The notes under the pieces: generated by a model
The model's input: the letters and a program-made list of their open reading frames with translations, nothing else
Databases searched by the model: none
Told to the model about the DNA's origin: nothing
Assembly (NCBI GenBank): GCA_902786265.1
Contig: CADACE010000020.1
Location: 2,428-66,427 of the forward strand
Reading direction: 5' to 3'
Length of the DNA: 64,000 nucleotides
Origin: an uncultured Chloroflexota bacterium
GTDB lineage: Bacteria; Chloroflexota; Anaerolineae; Anaerolineales; Anaerolineaceae
In this document: positions 33,362 to 41,807 of the stretch, piece after piece
How positions within the stretch are numbered: the first letter of the stretch is position 1
Layout: the number at the start of each line of letters is the position of its first letter
Translations under genes and position numbers: made by a program

Positions 33362-34324
33362 TTGATATTACTAATTGCAGGTTTTATTTTAACGCTTTTG
33401 GGAGCTTCGATGCTCATATATCTGGCGATTGGGACGATTCAGCTTCGAAAAGTAAAAAAGGAACAAGAAACAGTAACAGTAACAGTACCCGTATCTATAC
33501 CCGTATCCGATCAAAATAGTGATATTTCAACGAAAACAGTCGATGTCTCTGTTGAATTTACTGATTTTCCGGACTCAATCCTGCAGACCGGTATCAAGAT
33601 CGGGAATGCTCAGGATATCGGTGCCCGCAATGAACAGCAGGATTCATTCGGTATTTCCAATATGGAGGAGGATTTTGTTAAAAACAATGGGATTCTGGCA
33701 ATTGTCGCGGATGGTATGGGCGGGATGAGCAACGGCTCTCAATATTCAAAACTCACCGTGCAAACTGCATTGCAGTCCTTTAACAATGAAAATTCTGAAA
33801 AAGATGATGAGACAACTTTGCTGAGAATTCTGAAACGAGTTACGGACGCGGTTGAAAATTCGGGCCTGGAAGGCGGCGGGTCTACATTAGTGGCAGTCTT
33901 AATTCGCGAAAAACTGCTGCATTTCATCTCCGTAGGTGACAGCCGCATTTACCTGATGCGCAACGGCGGTCTGATCCAATTGAATCGGGAACATGTCTAT
34001 GGCCGTGAATTGGATGACATGGTAGCCAACGGGTTGAAAGATGCCGAGGAAGCTGCTGCTGATCCGCAGCGGGCAGCACTGACAAGTTTCATCGGTATTT
34101 CATCGGAAATGAAGGTCGACCGCAATATCCGCCCGATCCCTCTCTATTCCGGGGATAAGATTGTACTGATGTCTGATGGCATTTACGGCTTTATTTCTGA
34201 AGGGGAAATGAAAGAATTGCTGCTTCAGGAACCTATGGAAGCAGCGGAAGCGATCCGGAATGCGGTAGTGGCCAAACAGAATCCGCAGCAGGATAACCTG
34301 ACGATCGTAATTCTGGAAATTTGA
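33362..34324 (+). CDS. PP2C-type protein phosphatase 2 (membrane-anchored)
   Basis: 320 residues. An N-terminal helix (residues 2-24: ILLIAGFILTLLGASMLIYL) with a basic stop segment anchors it; a Val/Thr-rich linker follows to about residue 70; then the catalytic domain with ARNEQQDSFG, VADGMGGMSNG, GGGSTLVAVLI, SVGDSRIYL, VLMSDGIYGF and QQDNLTIVIL. The start codon is TTG at 33362, behind AAGGAGAGGG. Membrane anchoring places this phosphatase beside the membrane kinases of the cluster. The first phosphatase lacks such an anchor, so the pair may serve soluble and membrane substrates. Confidence 0.92.
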   Translation: MILLIAGFILTLLGASMLIYLAIGTIQLRKVKKEQETVTVTVPVSIPVSDQNSDISTKTVDVSVEFTDFPDSILQTGIKIGNAQDIGARNEQQDSFGISNMEEDFVKNNGILAIVADGMGGMSNGSQYSKLTVQTALQSFNNENSEKDDETTLLRILKRVTDAVENSGLEGGGSTLVAVLIREKLLHFISVGDSRIYLMRNGGLIQLNREHVYGRELDDMVANGLKDAEEAAADPQRAALTSFIGISSEMKVDRNIRPIPLYSGDKIVLMSDGIYGFISEGEMKELLLQEPMEAAEAIRNAVVAKQNPQQDNLTIVILEI

Positions 34325-34337
34325 AAGGATCAATGAT

Positions 34338-35750
34338 ATGAAACGGATCATTCACATACTGCTTTGCGTTCTCATTTTACTGCCTTCTTTAACAAATATT
34401 GTCTGCGCTGCGGATTCTTATGGAAATTATACCGATATGACAAACAGTGTCGTTCGGGTCGTCGTATTTTGGGATGTCACATATAAATTCCCGGATGGTA
34501 CGAAAAAAGAATATAAAGAAGATGCCTGGGCAACCGGATCCGGATTTGCGGTCGGGAAAAAGGGAGAATCTGTAACTTATTTTGTTACAAACAGACATGT
34601 GGTTGAAGATGATTTGAGCGGAACAACCAAAGATTTACTTGATGATTTCGGCAGAATAGTTAAAGCATCCTATAAATTTGCCGGCCGCTTTATTATGCTG
34701 GATGATAAAGGAACAAGATATCCGATCGAAGTAGTGACAGAGAATAAAGGCGGTCCTGATCTTGCGATCGTTAAACTGAAGGAACCCATTGATTTGAAAC
34801 AGCCGGCGGTGCTGCATCCTTTTGAAGATCCACTGCCTTTGCAAGGCTCTCCCGTATGGTCGATCGGTTACCCGGCTGCTCAGAATTTGATTCTTGACAC
34901 CGATGATGAAAAAGAAATTTTTAACTCTTCTGTTGACCGTATGTCTATTGGATCCGGTGTTTTCAGTGCTGTGATTGACGGTTCGGTTGCCTATGGCGGA
35001 GGGACGTTGATACAAACGGATGTGACGATCAATCACGGTAATTCAGGCGGTCCGTTAGTGGATGGAAAAGGCGGTGTTTTAGGCGTTTGTACTTACGGCG
35101 TCACAGTTGATGAGCAGGGAAATGTGATCCAGGGGATGAATTTCGCTGTCTCCGTCAATGAGGTGACGAAACTGCTTGATAAACACACAATTCCTTACCG
35201 GACGGTCAATAACAAAATCGGCAATCTTCCTATTTCTGTAAATCTGATCGTTACTATTCTCGCCGCGATAGGTGTCGCTGCCGTGATCGTATTGATCATA
35301 AGCGGAAAAGGGGATGATCAAAAAAAACCGGTTCCTGAAACCCCTTCGAATGAGCCGGACAGCAATATCCAGAATGCTCTCCCGCCGACACAGGGGTACA
35401 ATCCGCCGGTTCCCCAACCCCCGGTTTCCCCTTCTTTCGGTTCAAGGTATTTGATAGGTATTACCGGTTCGCTTGCTGATCAGAAATTTGATATAACACC
35501 GGGGAAACGTGTTGTACTCGGACGGGATCCGCAGAAATGCAATATCATTTTCCCGCAGACAACAGAAGGTGTAAGCCGCGTTCATTGTGAGATATTCTTT
35601 GACGGGCAGACAACAACGATTCGGGATCTTGGTTCAAGTCACGGTACTTATGTGAAAGGGGTGAAACTTGAGCCGCAGAAAGAGTTTCGTTTACATCGTG
35701 GGCTTCCGATTGATATCGGTTCGGATAAAAACAGATTCGCTCTGCAATAA
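34338..35750 (+). CDS. Extracellular trypsin-like protease, membrane helix and cytoplasmic FHA domain
   Basis: 470 residues. Signal peptide 1-24 (KRIIHILLCVLILLPSLTNI), then a trypsin-like domain with catalytic H87 (TNRHVV), D141 (GPDLAIVKL) and S236 (NHGNSGGPL). A helix at 301-321 (VNLIVTILAAIGVAAVIVLI) leads to a Pro-rich linker and a C-terminal FHA domain: VVLGRDP, GVSRVHCEI, DLGSSHGTYVKG. Orientation would put the protease outside and FHA inside. FHA reads phosphothreonine, so kinases of the cluster could recruit this protein, or outside proteolysis could signal inward. No PDZ domain is present, unlike HtrA. Start behind AAAGGA. Confidence 0.92.
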   Translation: MKRIIHILLCVLILLPSLTNIVCAADSYGNYTDMTNSVVRVVVFWDVTYKFPDGTKKEYKEDAWATGSGFAVGKKGESVTYFVTNRHVVEDDLSGTTKDLLDDFGRIVKASYKFAGRFIMLDDKGTRYPIEVVTENKGGPDLAIVKLKEPIDLKQPAVLHPFEDPLPLQGSPVWSIGYPAAQNLILDTDDEKEIFNSSVDRMSIGSGVFSAVIDGSVAYGGGTLIQTDVTINHGNSGGPLVDGKGGVLGVCTYGVTVDEQGNVIQGMNFAVSVNEVTKLLDKHTIPYRTVNNKIGNLPISVNLIVTILAAIGVAAVIVLIISGKGDDQKKPVPETPSNEPDSNIQNALPPTQGYNPPVPQPPVSPSFGSRYLIGITGSLADQKFDITPGKRVVLGRDPQKCNIIFPQTTEGVSRVHCEIFFDGQTTTIRDLGSSHGTYVKGVKLEPQKEFRLHRGLPIDIGSDKNRFALQ

Positions 35751-35771
35751 ATAAAGCGGAGGGTTTTTCTG

Positions 35772-36010
35772 ATGGCACAATATAAACAGTGCCCGGAGGA
35801 ACATTATTATGATCCGGCGTTCTCTGAAGAATGACCGTATTGTTCAGAAAAATTGACAGTATCTGATAAAATTCGGGAAAATAGAGATTCGGAATGGCAA
35901 TTCAGGTTACGGTAGTTATGTGAATGGGTGGAACCGGAAACGCAGAAAAAAGTTATTTTGCATCAAGCGCTTCCGTAATAAATTTAGGTAAAGACAGATT
36001 TGCTCTGTAA
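35772..36010 (+). pseudogene. Decayed zinc-ribbon/FHA paralogue
   Basis: The start codon, ribosome site and first 15 codons (MAQYKQCPEEHYYDPAF) nearly match the next gene. A TGA then interrupts the frame at the place of the second CPYC pair. The remainder aligns, with two frameshifts, to the C-terminal end of the upstream protease-FHA protein (NSGYGSYVNG, LHQALP, GKDRFAL). A gene with both ends but no middle must have lost its centre by deletion after duplication. Confidence 0.75.
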
Positions 36011-36033
36011 TAAAAAAATGGAGGATTTTTCTT

Positions 36034-36726
36034 ATGGCACAATATAAGCAGTGTCCGCAGGGGCATTATTATGACCCGACAATGTATAATACATGTCCGT
36101 ATTGTTCAGGTGTAAGCAGGAGTGTCGATGCTCCCGGAGGGCTTGGCAGTTCAAGCACCATTCCTGTAAACTATCAGAACCAGAATGTAGTTCCCCCGAC
36201 AGCAGATCCTGTGACTCCCGTAGGCGGATCTATTCCGACAATTGAGGTCGTGAATTCAAAGAAATCGAATTCAGATTCCGCCGGTACGACGAGTACTATT
36301 GGAGGTGCCACGGTTCCTGCTCCCATTAATTTTCCGAAGCCCAAAGAAAATGAAGATACGCCTCCGGAAGATGACACAAAATTCGTTGTCGGCTGGCTGG
36401 TAGCTGTTGAAGGGCCTTATCGCGGCCGGAGTTTTGAACTCTATAACGGATATTGTTCCATCGGACGGGAACAGGGCGATATCATTTTGAAAAAAGACAA
36501 ACAGGTGTCAAGAGAAAAGAATATCAGCACTGTTTATGATTCGGCAAATAACTGTTTCTATATTACTGCCGGTGAATCAAGAAATGTAGCGCATTTTAAT
36601 GGGAAGGCAATTCTTTCGGGCAGTTCGAAAGAAATGACCGCATATGATGAAATTAAAGTGGGAACTACGAAATTTATATTTGTGCCATTCTGCTGTGATA
36701 AATTCAGTTGGAGTGTTGAGGAGTAA
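36034..36726 (+). CDS. Zinc-ribbon protein with diverged FHA domain
   Basis: 230 residues, cytoplasmic. The N-terminal CPQGHYYDPTMYNTCPYC is a CX(n)CPYC zinc ribbon; a Ser/Thr/Pro-rich linker runs to about residue 115; then an FHA-like beta sandwich with RGRSFELYNGYCSIGREQ, KQVSREKN and NVAHFNGKAI. The usual H after SR and the NGT turn are missing, so phosphothreonine binding may be weak or altered. Many Thr residues in the linker could be kinase targets. Start behind GGAGG. It is an intact copy of the pseudogene immediately upstream. Confidence 0.85.
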   Translation: MAQYKQCPQGHYYDPTMYNTCPYCSGVSRSVDAPGGLGSSSTIPVNYQNQNVVPPTADPVTPVGGSIPTIEVVNSKKSNSDSAGTTSTIGGATVPAPINFPKPKENEDTPPEDDTKFVVGWLVAVEGPYRGRSFELYNGYCSIGREQGDIILKKDKQVSREKNISTVYDSANNCFYITAGESRNVAHFNGKAILSGSSKEMTAYDEIKVGTTKFIFVPFCCDKFSWSVEE

Positions 36727-36757
36727 GATTGCTGAATAAGCAGTTAAAGGAGAAGCT

Positions 36758-38248
36758 ATGAAAAGAATTAATAAATTTTCCTTTGTCTTATTGATTCTGG
36801 CGGTATGTCTCGCGGTTTCCGCGTTTACAGCTGCCGCGGAGACAAAAGGCCCGCAATTGTTTGGGTATTATTTCAATAAAACGGACGGCACGTTTGATTC
36901 ATTGATTTACGCGAAGTCGGATGAGCGTCTGACGAAATCAAATTTTTCTCAAAAAATCGGTGATGCTGAATATGCTCCCGAAAGTCTTTCGACATACAGT
37001 GACAGCAAATATTCCACTTCCTGGGTCGTTGTTATTGAATCGTTAAGAGGCTATCGGACACTGGAAAATTCCGTTCGGGCATTGATCAATAAAATTGTGG
37101 AAGGTATGACCGGCTCTGATAATTTGGCTATTTACACCACATATGGTGATAAATACGCGTTTAATTCAGATAAGAAAACCATTGATACGATCGTCAGCGA
37201 TACCATGCGCAAGCAGGCACCGGATACTGATAAAAAATTGTACGATGCTGTTTATTCCGCCCTCCAAACATTGAAAACCGATTCAAAGCTGAACGAACAC
37301 CGCTCTCTGGTTATTATTTCCGAGTTTGTGGATACAAATAGCGCTCATACTTTTGAGAGTGTGAGAACTATGGCCGCGGATTTTAATGGCACCATCTATG
37401 TTGTCGGTCTGACCCAGAATCTGTTGGGAAATAAACAAAACTTTGATTCGGCGCGTGTTCTCGCAGATGAAAACCCTTCCGGTGGAGCTTATACCCTGGA
37501 TACGGTTGATGACGCTACAGGGAGAAGCATTGCCGATCAGATCCGCAATAATGAGGAATTCTGCCGTGTTCTTTCAACCCGTTTGGATACCATGAAACCC
37601 GCTGAAGGAGAGACCCCTCCTGTAGTTGTGACGATGCAGACGGGAAACATGCAGATCGACTCCAATTCTTTGACTGTCAAAAGCTCCGATTTTAATTCTG
37701 TTGTTTCGGCAGAGGAAGGTGCATCGTCAGAGGATGTTACGGTTATCACACCGGAAGTCGTTGAAGGTGAAGAAGAAGAAAATAAAAATCTGAAATATTA
37801 TATCGGCGGCGCTGCCGCTGCGATATTGATCGCAGTTGTCGTCTTTTTGCTCATCAGAAAAAATCGTAAGAAACCAACGCCTCCTAAACCGCCTGTTACC
37901 GGAACTGCCGGCATCAGCGGTGGTACAAAACCGGTCTCTCAGGTTTCAAAAGTAACTCTCACTCTGACCAAGGTGGATACCGGAGAAGTATTCAAGGGTG
38001 AGATCACGGAATCTTCCATTAAAGCAGGGCGGGAACAGAAGCTTAAACTTACAGGTGACCCGGGCATTTCCAGTTCACATATGGAATTCATCTGGCAGAG
38101 CGGCGTAATGTATGTTCAGGATACCAAGTCACTTAACGGTACCTTTGTGAACAAAAAGAAAATTACCGGTGCTGTCCCGCTGCAGCAAAGCGATATTATC
38201 CACGCAGGTTCTTCTGATTTCCGTGTGAACTGGAAATCGAATTCCTGA
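36758..38248 (+). CDS. Extracellular VWA domain, membrane helix and cytoplasmic FHA domain
   Basis: 496 residues. Signal peptide 1-28 (SFVLLILAVCLAVSAFTAAA), an outside VWA-like fold (about 90-280: SWVVVIESLRGYRTLENSV, SLVIISEFVDTNS, GTIYVVGLTQN), a poorly ordered acidic linker, a helix at 348-368 (GAAAAILIAVVVFLLI), then a short Pro-rich stretch and an FHA domain (about 405-495: IKAGREQ, ISSSHMEFI, SLNGTFVNKK). The VWA metal site DxSxS is replaced by ESLRG, so metal binding is doubtful. It has the same out-to-in architecture as the protease-FHA protein two genes upstream. AAAGGAG precedes the ATG and a terminator follows. Confidence 0.9.
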   Translation: MKRINKFSFVLLILAVCLAVSAFTAAAETKGPQLFGYYFNKTDGTFDSLIYAKSDERLTKSNFSQKIGDAEYAPESLSTYSDSKYSTSWVVVIESLRGYRTLENSVRALINKIVEGMTGSDNLAIYTTYGDKYAFNSDKKTIDTIVSDTMRKQAPDTDKKLYDAVYSALQTLKTDSKLNEHRSLVIISEFVDTNSAHTFESVRTMAADFNGTIYVVGLTQNLLGNKQNFDSARVLADENPSGGAYTLDTVDDATGRSIADQIRNNEEFCRVLSTRLDTMKPAEGETPPVVVTMQTGNMQIDSNSLTVKSSDFNSVVSAEEGASSEDVTVITPEVVEGEEEENKNLKYYIGGAAAAILIAVVVFLLIRKNRKKPTPPKPPVTGTAGISGGTKPVSQVSKVTLTLTKVDTGEVFKGEITESSIKAGREQKLKLTGDPGISSSHMEFIWQSGVMYVQDTKSLNGTFVNKKKITGAVPLQQSDIIHAGSSDFRVNWKSNS

Positions 38249-38260
38249 CATGTCAGCTAT

Positions 38261-38302
38261 CGGCGGGTGTCCTGTAAAAAGTACAGGGCATCCGCCGGTT
38301 TT
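38261..38302 (+). terminator. Terminator after the VWA-FHA gene
   Basis: Arms CGGCGGGTGTCCTGT / ACAGGGCATCCGCCG with two mismatches, followed by GTTTTC. It splits the island into two transcription units or lowers read-through into the kinase gene. Confidence 0.7.
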
Positions 38303-38316
38303 CAAAGCATTTATTA

Positions 38317-38362
38317 TGAATTCATACAAGCATGATTTGAGGTCTGTGTTTGTATGAATTCA
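38317..38362 (+). repeat. 13-bp inverted repeat around the kinase 1 leader
   Basis: Arms TGAATTCATACAA and TTGTATGAATTCA are exact complements separated by 20 bases. The right arm holds the possible start ATG 38354. A repressor operator or a translation-controlling RNA hairpin are both plausible. Confidence 0.6.
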
Positions 38363-38377
38363 CAGTGGGGGCTTTTG

Positions 38378-40102
38378 ATGGGGCAAAATAACAACAAACA
38401 AATAAATATCTGTTTCGGCTGTATGGAACCGCTGCCAACCAACAGGCGGATCTGTCAGAAATGCGGATATGATAATTCGGTCGCTAAAAACGGTTTTGAT
38501 ATTCTTCCGGAAGGCACGATACTCAATGGCAAATACCTGATTGGCAAAGTACTGGGCAGGGGCGGTTTTGGCGTGACTTATCTCGGTCTTGACTTAACAA
38601 ACCAAAGGCGATTGGCGATAAAAGAGTATTTTCCAATTGAAGTCAGTTCCAGAATTCCAACAACCAGAGATGTCATTCCGATGTCCGGAGCACAGCAGGA
38701 TTTTGAGAAGGGTATTGTCGGGTTTAAGAGTGAAGCCGATATTCTTTCCCTGTTTAATAGTCCGTATATTGTGCATGTTTGGGATTTTTTTACAGAACAT
38801 GGTACTGCTTATATAGTGATGGATTATGTCAAAGGAAACAATCTGACATCTGAAACGAAAAAGACCGGCGGCAGAATAAGCTGGCAGCGCATGCTGGAGC
38901 TGGTAAAACCGCTGATTTTCGTCCTTTACAATCTTCATGATGATAACCTGATCCACAGAGATATCAAACCGGATAATATGATCGTTGTCAAAGACGGCAA
39001 AAATCTGGAACATATGGTACTGCTTGATTTCGGGTCTGCCAGAAGTTATGCCTCTGATATGTCCAAGAAATTTACGGCTTTGGTAACTCCCGGATTTGCG
39101 CCGATTGAACAGTACAGCTCCAAAAGCAGACAGGGTCCTTACACGGATGTATACTCGTTATGCTGTACGATCTATGCGGCTATCCTTGGAGAAAAGCCGC
39201 CTGCCTCAACAGAACGGCTTGACAGGAATGCATCTGTCAAATCTTTGCGTTCCTCAGGAATCGATATTCCGGAAAATATCGAAAGAGCTCTGATGCACGG
39301 AATGGCATTAAACAGCAGTGAACGAACGCAAACCATGAAGGAGCTGTACATAGAAATGTTCGGTGAATGGCCTCTCGATGAGGCTCCCGAGCCGGAAAAA
39401 CTGCCTAAGACTGTAGCTCCGAAAAACCAGACTCCGGCTCCCGATCCGAATATTTTGTATGAATCCGCAAAAATGGCAATGATGACCCGTACTCCGGATG
39501 GATATACAAAAGCGCTTGGTCTGCTTTTGCGTATTCCCGGATGGCGTTCTGCTGATATGCTTGCTGATAACTGCAGACAAAAACTTACCGAATACGGGAT
39601 CAACTATCAGCAGTTTGATAACAAATATTACGATGCGATAAATAAAGCCTCGATGAATAATTATGATGGTTATCAGATGGCGGTCATTACGTTACAGCAG
39701 ATACCGGGATGGCGGGACGCGGATGAATTGCTGTCTCAATATCAAAATATAATCACTCAGCAAAACAGAGCCTATGAACATGGCAAGGAGTTGATGTATC
39801 GGAATGATACAGGTTCTCTTGAGAACGCTATTAAAGAATTTCAGACCATCCCAGGATGGCTGGATGCGGATGAACTGAAGGAAGAATGCCGGAGGAAGCT
39901 TGCCGCTCCGCCAGAAAAACCGCCGGTTGGCGGCGATAAGACGGAAAATCAAGAACATACTTCGGTCATGGTCTGGATCGCTGTGATCGTTTTATTGATC
40001 ATAGCTATTTTGATCATAGATTATGTCGTTCGGAAGAATGGCAGCATAATTAATTTGTTTTACAACGATGTCGTATTGCCGTTTCTTTCACTCTTTTTCT
40101 GA
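38378..40102 (+). CDS. Zinc-ribbon eukaryotic-type Ser/Thr kinase 1 (tail-anchored)
   Basis: 574 residues from ATG 38378 (GGGGG nearby). An N-terminal zinc ribbon CFGCMEPL with a matching CQKCGYDN (residues 12-33) precedes the kinase domain: glycine loop G60-RGGFG, K82 in AIKEYF, HRDIKPDN at 193-200 and DFG at 217. The usual APE is APIEQYS, as in this family. Two or three ~45-residue repeats with YxxAxxLxxIPGWRDADEL follow, then a helix at about 529-548 near the end. The kinase is therefore cytoplasmic. The longer start at ATG 38354 lies in the stem of an inverted repeat. Confidence 0.92.
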   Translation: MGQNNNKQINICFGCMEPLPTNRRICQKCGYDNSVAKNGFDILPEGTILNGKYLIGKVLGRGGFGVTYLGLDLTNQRRLAIKEYFPIEVSSRIPTTRDVIPMSGAQQDFEKGIVGFKSEADILSLFNSPYIVHVWDFFTEHGTAYIVMDYVKGNNLTSETKKTGGRISWQRMLELVKPLIFVLYNLHDDNLIHRDIKPDNMIVVKDGKNLEHMVLLDFGSARSYASDMSKKFTALVTPGFAPIEQYSSKSRQGPYTDVYSLCCTIYAAILGEKPPASTERLDRNASVKSLRSSGIDIPENIERALMHGMALNSSERTQTMKELYIEMFGEWPLDEAPEPEKLPKTVAPKNQTPAPDPNILYESAKMAMMTRTPDGYTKALGLLLRIPGWRSADMLADNCRQKLTEYGINYQQFDNKYYDAINKASMNNYDGYQMAVITLQQIPGWRDADELLSQYQNIITQQNRAYEHGKELMYRNDTGSLENAIKEFQTIPGWLDADELKEECRRKLAAPPEKPPVGGDKTENQEHTSVMVWIAVIVLLIIAILIIDYVVRKNGSIINLFYNDVVLPFLSLFF

Positions 40103-40147
40103 AAGAATGGCAGGAATAACTAAAAAAATACACATGGAGGTGTAAAT

Positions 40148-40846
40148 ATGCCATTGCTTGATATTTATAAAAACTGTATAAAAAAATATGTGGTGTTTGA
40201 TGGACGCGCGAGGAGGAAAGAGTATTGGTATTTCTTCCTGTTTAATTTTTTGGTTACGCTTGCGTTGACCATACCCGCTGTGCTATTTTATTATTACGGA
40301 GAACAGACAGCCTTCTCTATTTTCGTGAGTGTAATAGTTTTGTATAACTTATTCGTTTTACTTCCGTCCCTGTCAGTGATGGTTCGGCGTCTTCACGATG
40401 GAGGTAAAAGCGGGGCGTGGGTATTTATTTTGCTGATTCCCACTATCGGAGCGGTCATAATGTTTATCTGGTTGATTGAAGAAGGTCATCAGGGTTCAAA
40501 TCTGTATGGTCCCGATCCGAAAGATCCGGCGCCATTCCCTGTTCAAGTTACTTGTATGAGCGGAAAGATTGCAGGAAAGACTGTATCCGGCGTAAAAATT
40601 TATATCGGCAGGGATTCCGGTAGCTGTCAGCTGGTTTATCCTGAACAAGAACTCGGTGTCAGCCGTAAGCATTGTGTTGTTCGTTCGAAAAATAATTTAA
40701 TAGAGCTTGTTGATTTGAATTCGAGTAACGGGACTTTTCTTTCAAACGGCACTCGTTTAACGCCCAATGTGCCTGTCATTCTGAAGTCCGGAGACAGCTT
40801 TTATATCGGAAATCCAATGAATATGATTTCTGTCAAAATGGATTGA
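40148..40846 (+). CDS. DUF805 membrane domain fused to FHA domain (paralogue 1)
   Basis: 232 residues. The N-terminal 115 residues are DUF805: FDGRARRKEYWYF, three or four helices and SVMVRRLHDGGKSG, then the WLIEEGHQGSNLYGPDPK loop. The C-terminal 95 residues are a canonical FHA domain: IYIGRDSG, GVSRKHCVV and NSSNGTFLSNG. FHA reads phosphothreonine, so the protein anchors phosphoproteins to the membrane. DUF805 proteins normally stop after the loop and have no known function. Start behind GGAGGTG. The next gene is a close paralogue. Confidence 0.93.
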   Translation: MPLLDIYKNCIKKYVVFDGRARRKEYWYFFLFNFLVTLALTIPAVLFYYYGEQTAFSIFVSVIVLYNLFVLLPSLSVMVRRLHDGGKSGAWVFILLIPTIGAVIMFIWLIEEGHQGSNLYGPDPKDPAPFPVQVTCMSGKIAGKTVSGVKIYIGRDSGSCQLVYPEQELGVSRKHCVVRSKNNLIELVDLNSSNGTFLSNGTRLTPNVPVILKSGDSFYIGNPMNMISVKMD

Positions 40847-41021
40847 ATTTGTTCATTGCTTGAATAAAATGAAAGTATCGGCAGCAGCTATGGCGGCGGA
40901 TAAGGTATCAATTGGACTGCAGATGAGTCATATTATGCACACAAACCGGTGAGCAGGGACAGTCATTGATAAAAAATCCAGTATGTATCAGCATACTAAG
41001 AAAAAACAGGGAGGCGGAACC

Positions 41022-41765
41022 ATGACGATGCTGGAAGCTTACAAAATCTGTATCAAAAAATATGTGAAGTTTGATGGGCGGGCAAGGCGGAAAGAATATT
41101 GGTATTTTAATATTTTTAATGCTCTGATCAGTGTAATTATTGCATTACCGTTATTGCTGCTTTATGTATCAACAGAGAATGAAATCTTTCTTTTCCTTAG
41201 CTATGGATTACCGGGGCTATATGAATTATTCATTTTCCTCCCGAGCCTCGCTGTAACGATCCGTCGTCTTCATGATGTCGGAAGGAGCGGTGCTGCGATT
41301 TTTATTTCCCTGATTCCCGCTGTCGGTGAGATCATATTGTTTATCTGGCTCATCGAAGAGAGTCATCACGGAACCAACCAGTATGGTCCTAATCCGAAAG
41401 AGATCGAGCCGCCCGTATACGGAATGCCCGCCCCTCCAAAGATTCCTTTGGACACAGGGAGCATTAGTGTCGTTTGCGTCAGCGGAGCTATGGCAGGAAA
41501 AAGTGTATCCGGTTCAGCGATCAATATCGGCAGAGATCCGGGCCGCTGCCAGCTTGTTTTTCCTGAAAGGGAACCCGGTGTCAGCCGTCTTCATTGTATG
41601 GTTCTTCAGAAGGGAAATTCCATAGAACTTGTTGATTTGAATTCCAGCAACGGCACTTTCCTTTCAAACGGTTATCGTCTGACACCCAATGTGCCTGTTT
41701 CGCTGCGGAGCGGAGACAGTTTCTATGTCGGAAATCCGTCAAACGTGATATCTGTCAGAATGTAA
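41022..41765 (+). CDS. DUF805 membrane domain fused to FHA domain (paralogue 2)
   Basis: 247 residues from ATG 41022 (GGGAGG before it); an in-frame ATG at 40983 lacks a ribosome site. Same plan as the preceding gene: FDGRARRKEYWYF, SLAVTIRRLHDVGRSG and WLIEESHHGTNQYGP, then INIGRDPG, GVSRLHCMV and NSSNGTFLSNG. The linker is longer (EPPVYGMPAPPKIPLDTG). The gap of 175 bases before it holds no intact gene; a short frame with ADESYYAHKPVSRD at its end may be a relic. Conservation of both FHA signatures suggests both copies are active. Confidence 0.92.
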   Translation: MTMLEAYKICIKKYVKFDGRARRKEYWYFNIFNALISVIIALPLLLLYVSTENEIFLFLSYGLPGLYELFIFLPSLAVTIRRLHDVGRSGAAIFISLIPAVGEIILFIWLIEESHHGTNQYGPNPKEIEPPVYGMPAPPKIPLDTGSISVVCVSGAMAGKSVSGSAINIGRDPGRCQLVFPEREPGVSRLHCMVLQKGNSIELVDLNSSNGTFLSNGYRLTPNVPVSLRSGDSFYVGNPSNVISVRM

Positions 41766-41807
41766 AAATATGTTCATTTTATGAATACAAAAAAAGAGGA
41801 ATGGAAA

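Noticed and set aside
40847..41021. Gene remnant between the two DUF805-FHA genes
   Set aside because: A short frame with YYAHKPVSRD is visible but too short to align with anything; left as an uninterpreted gap.
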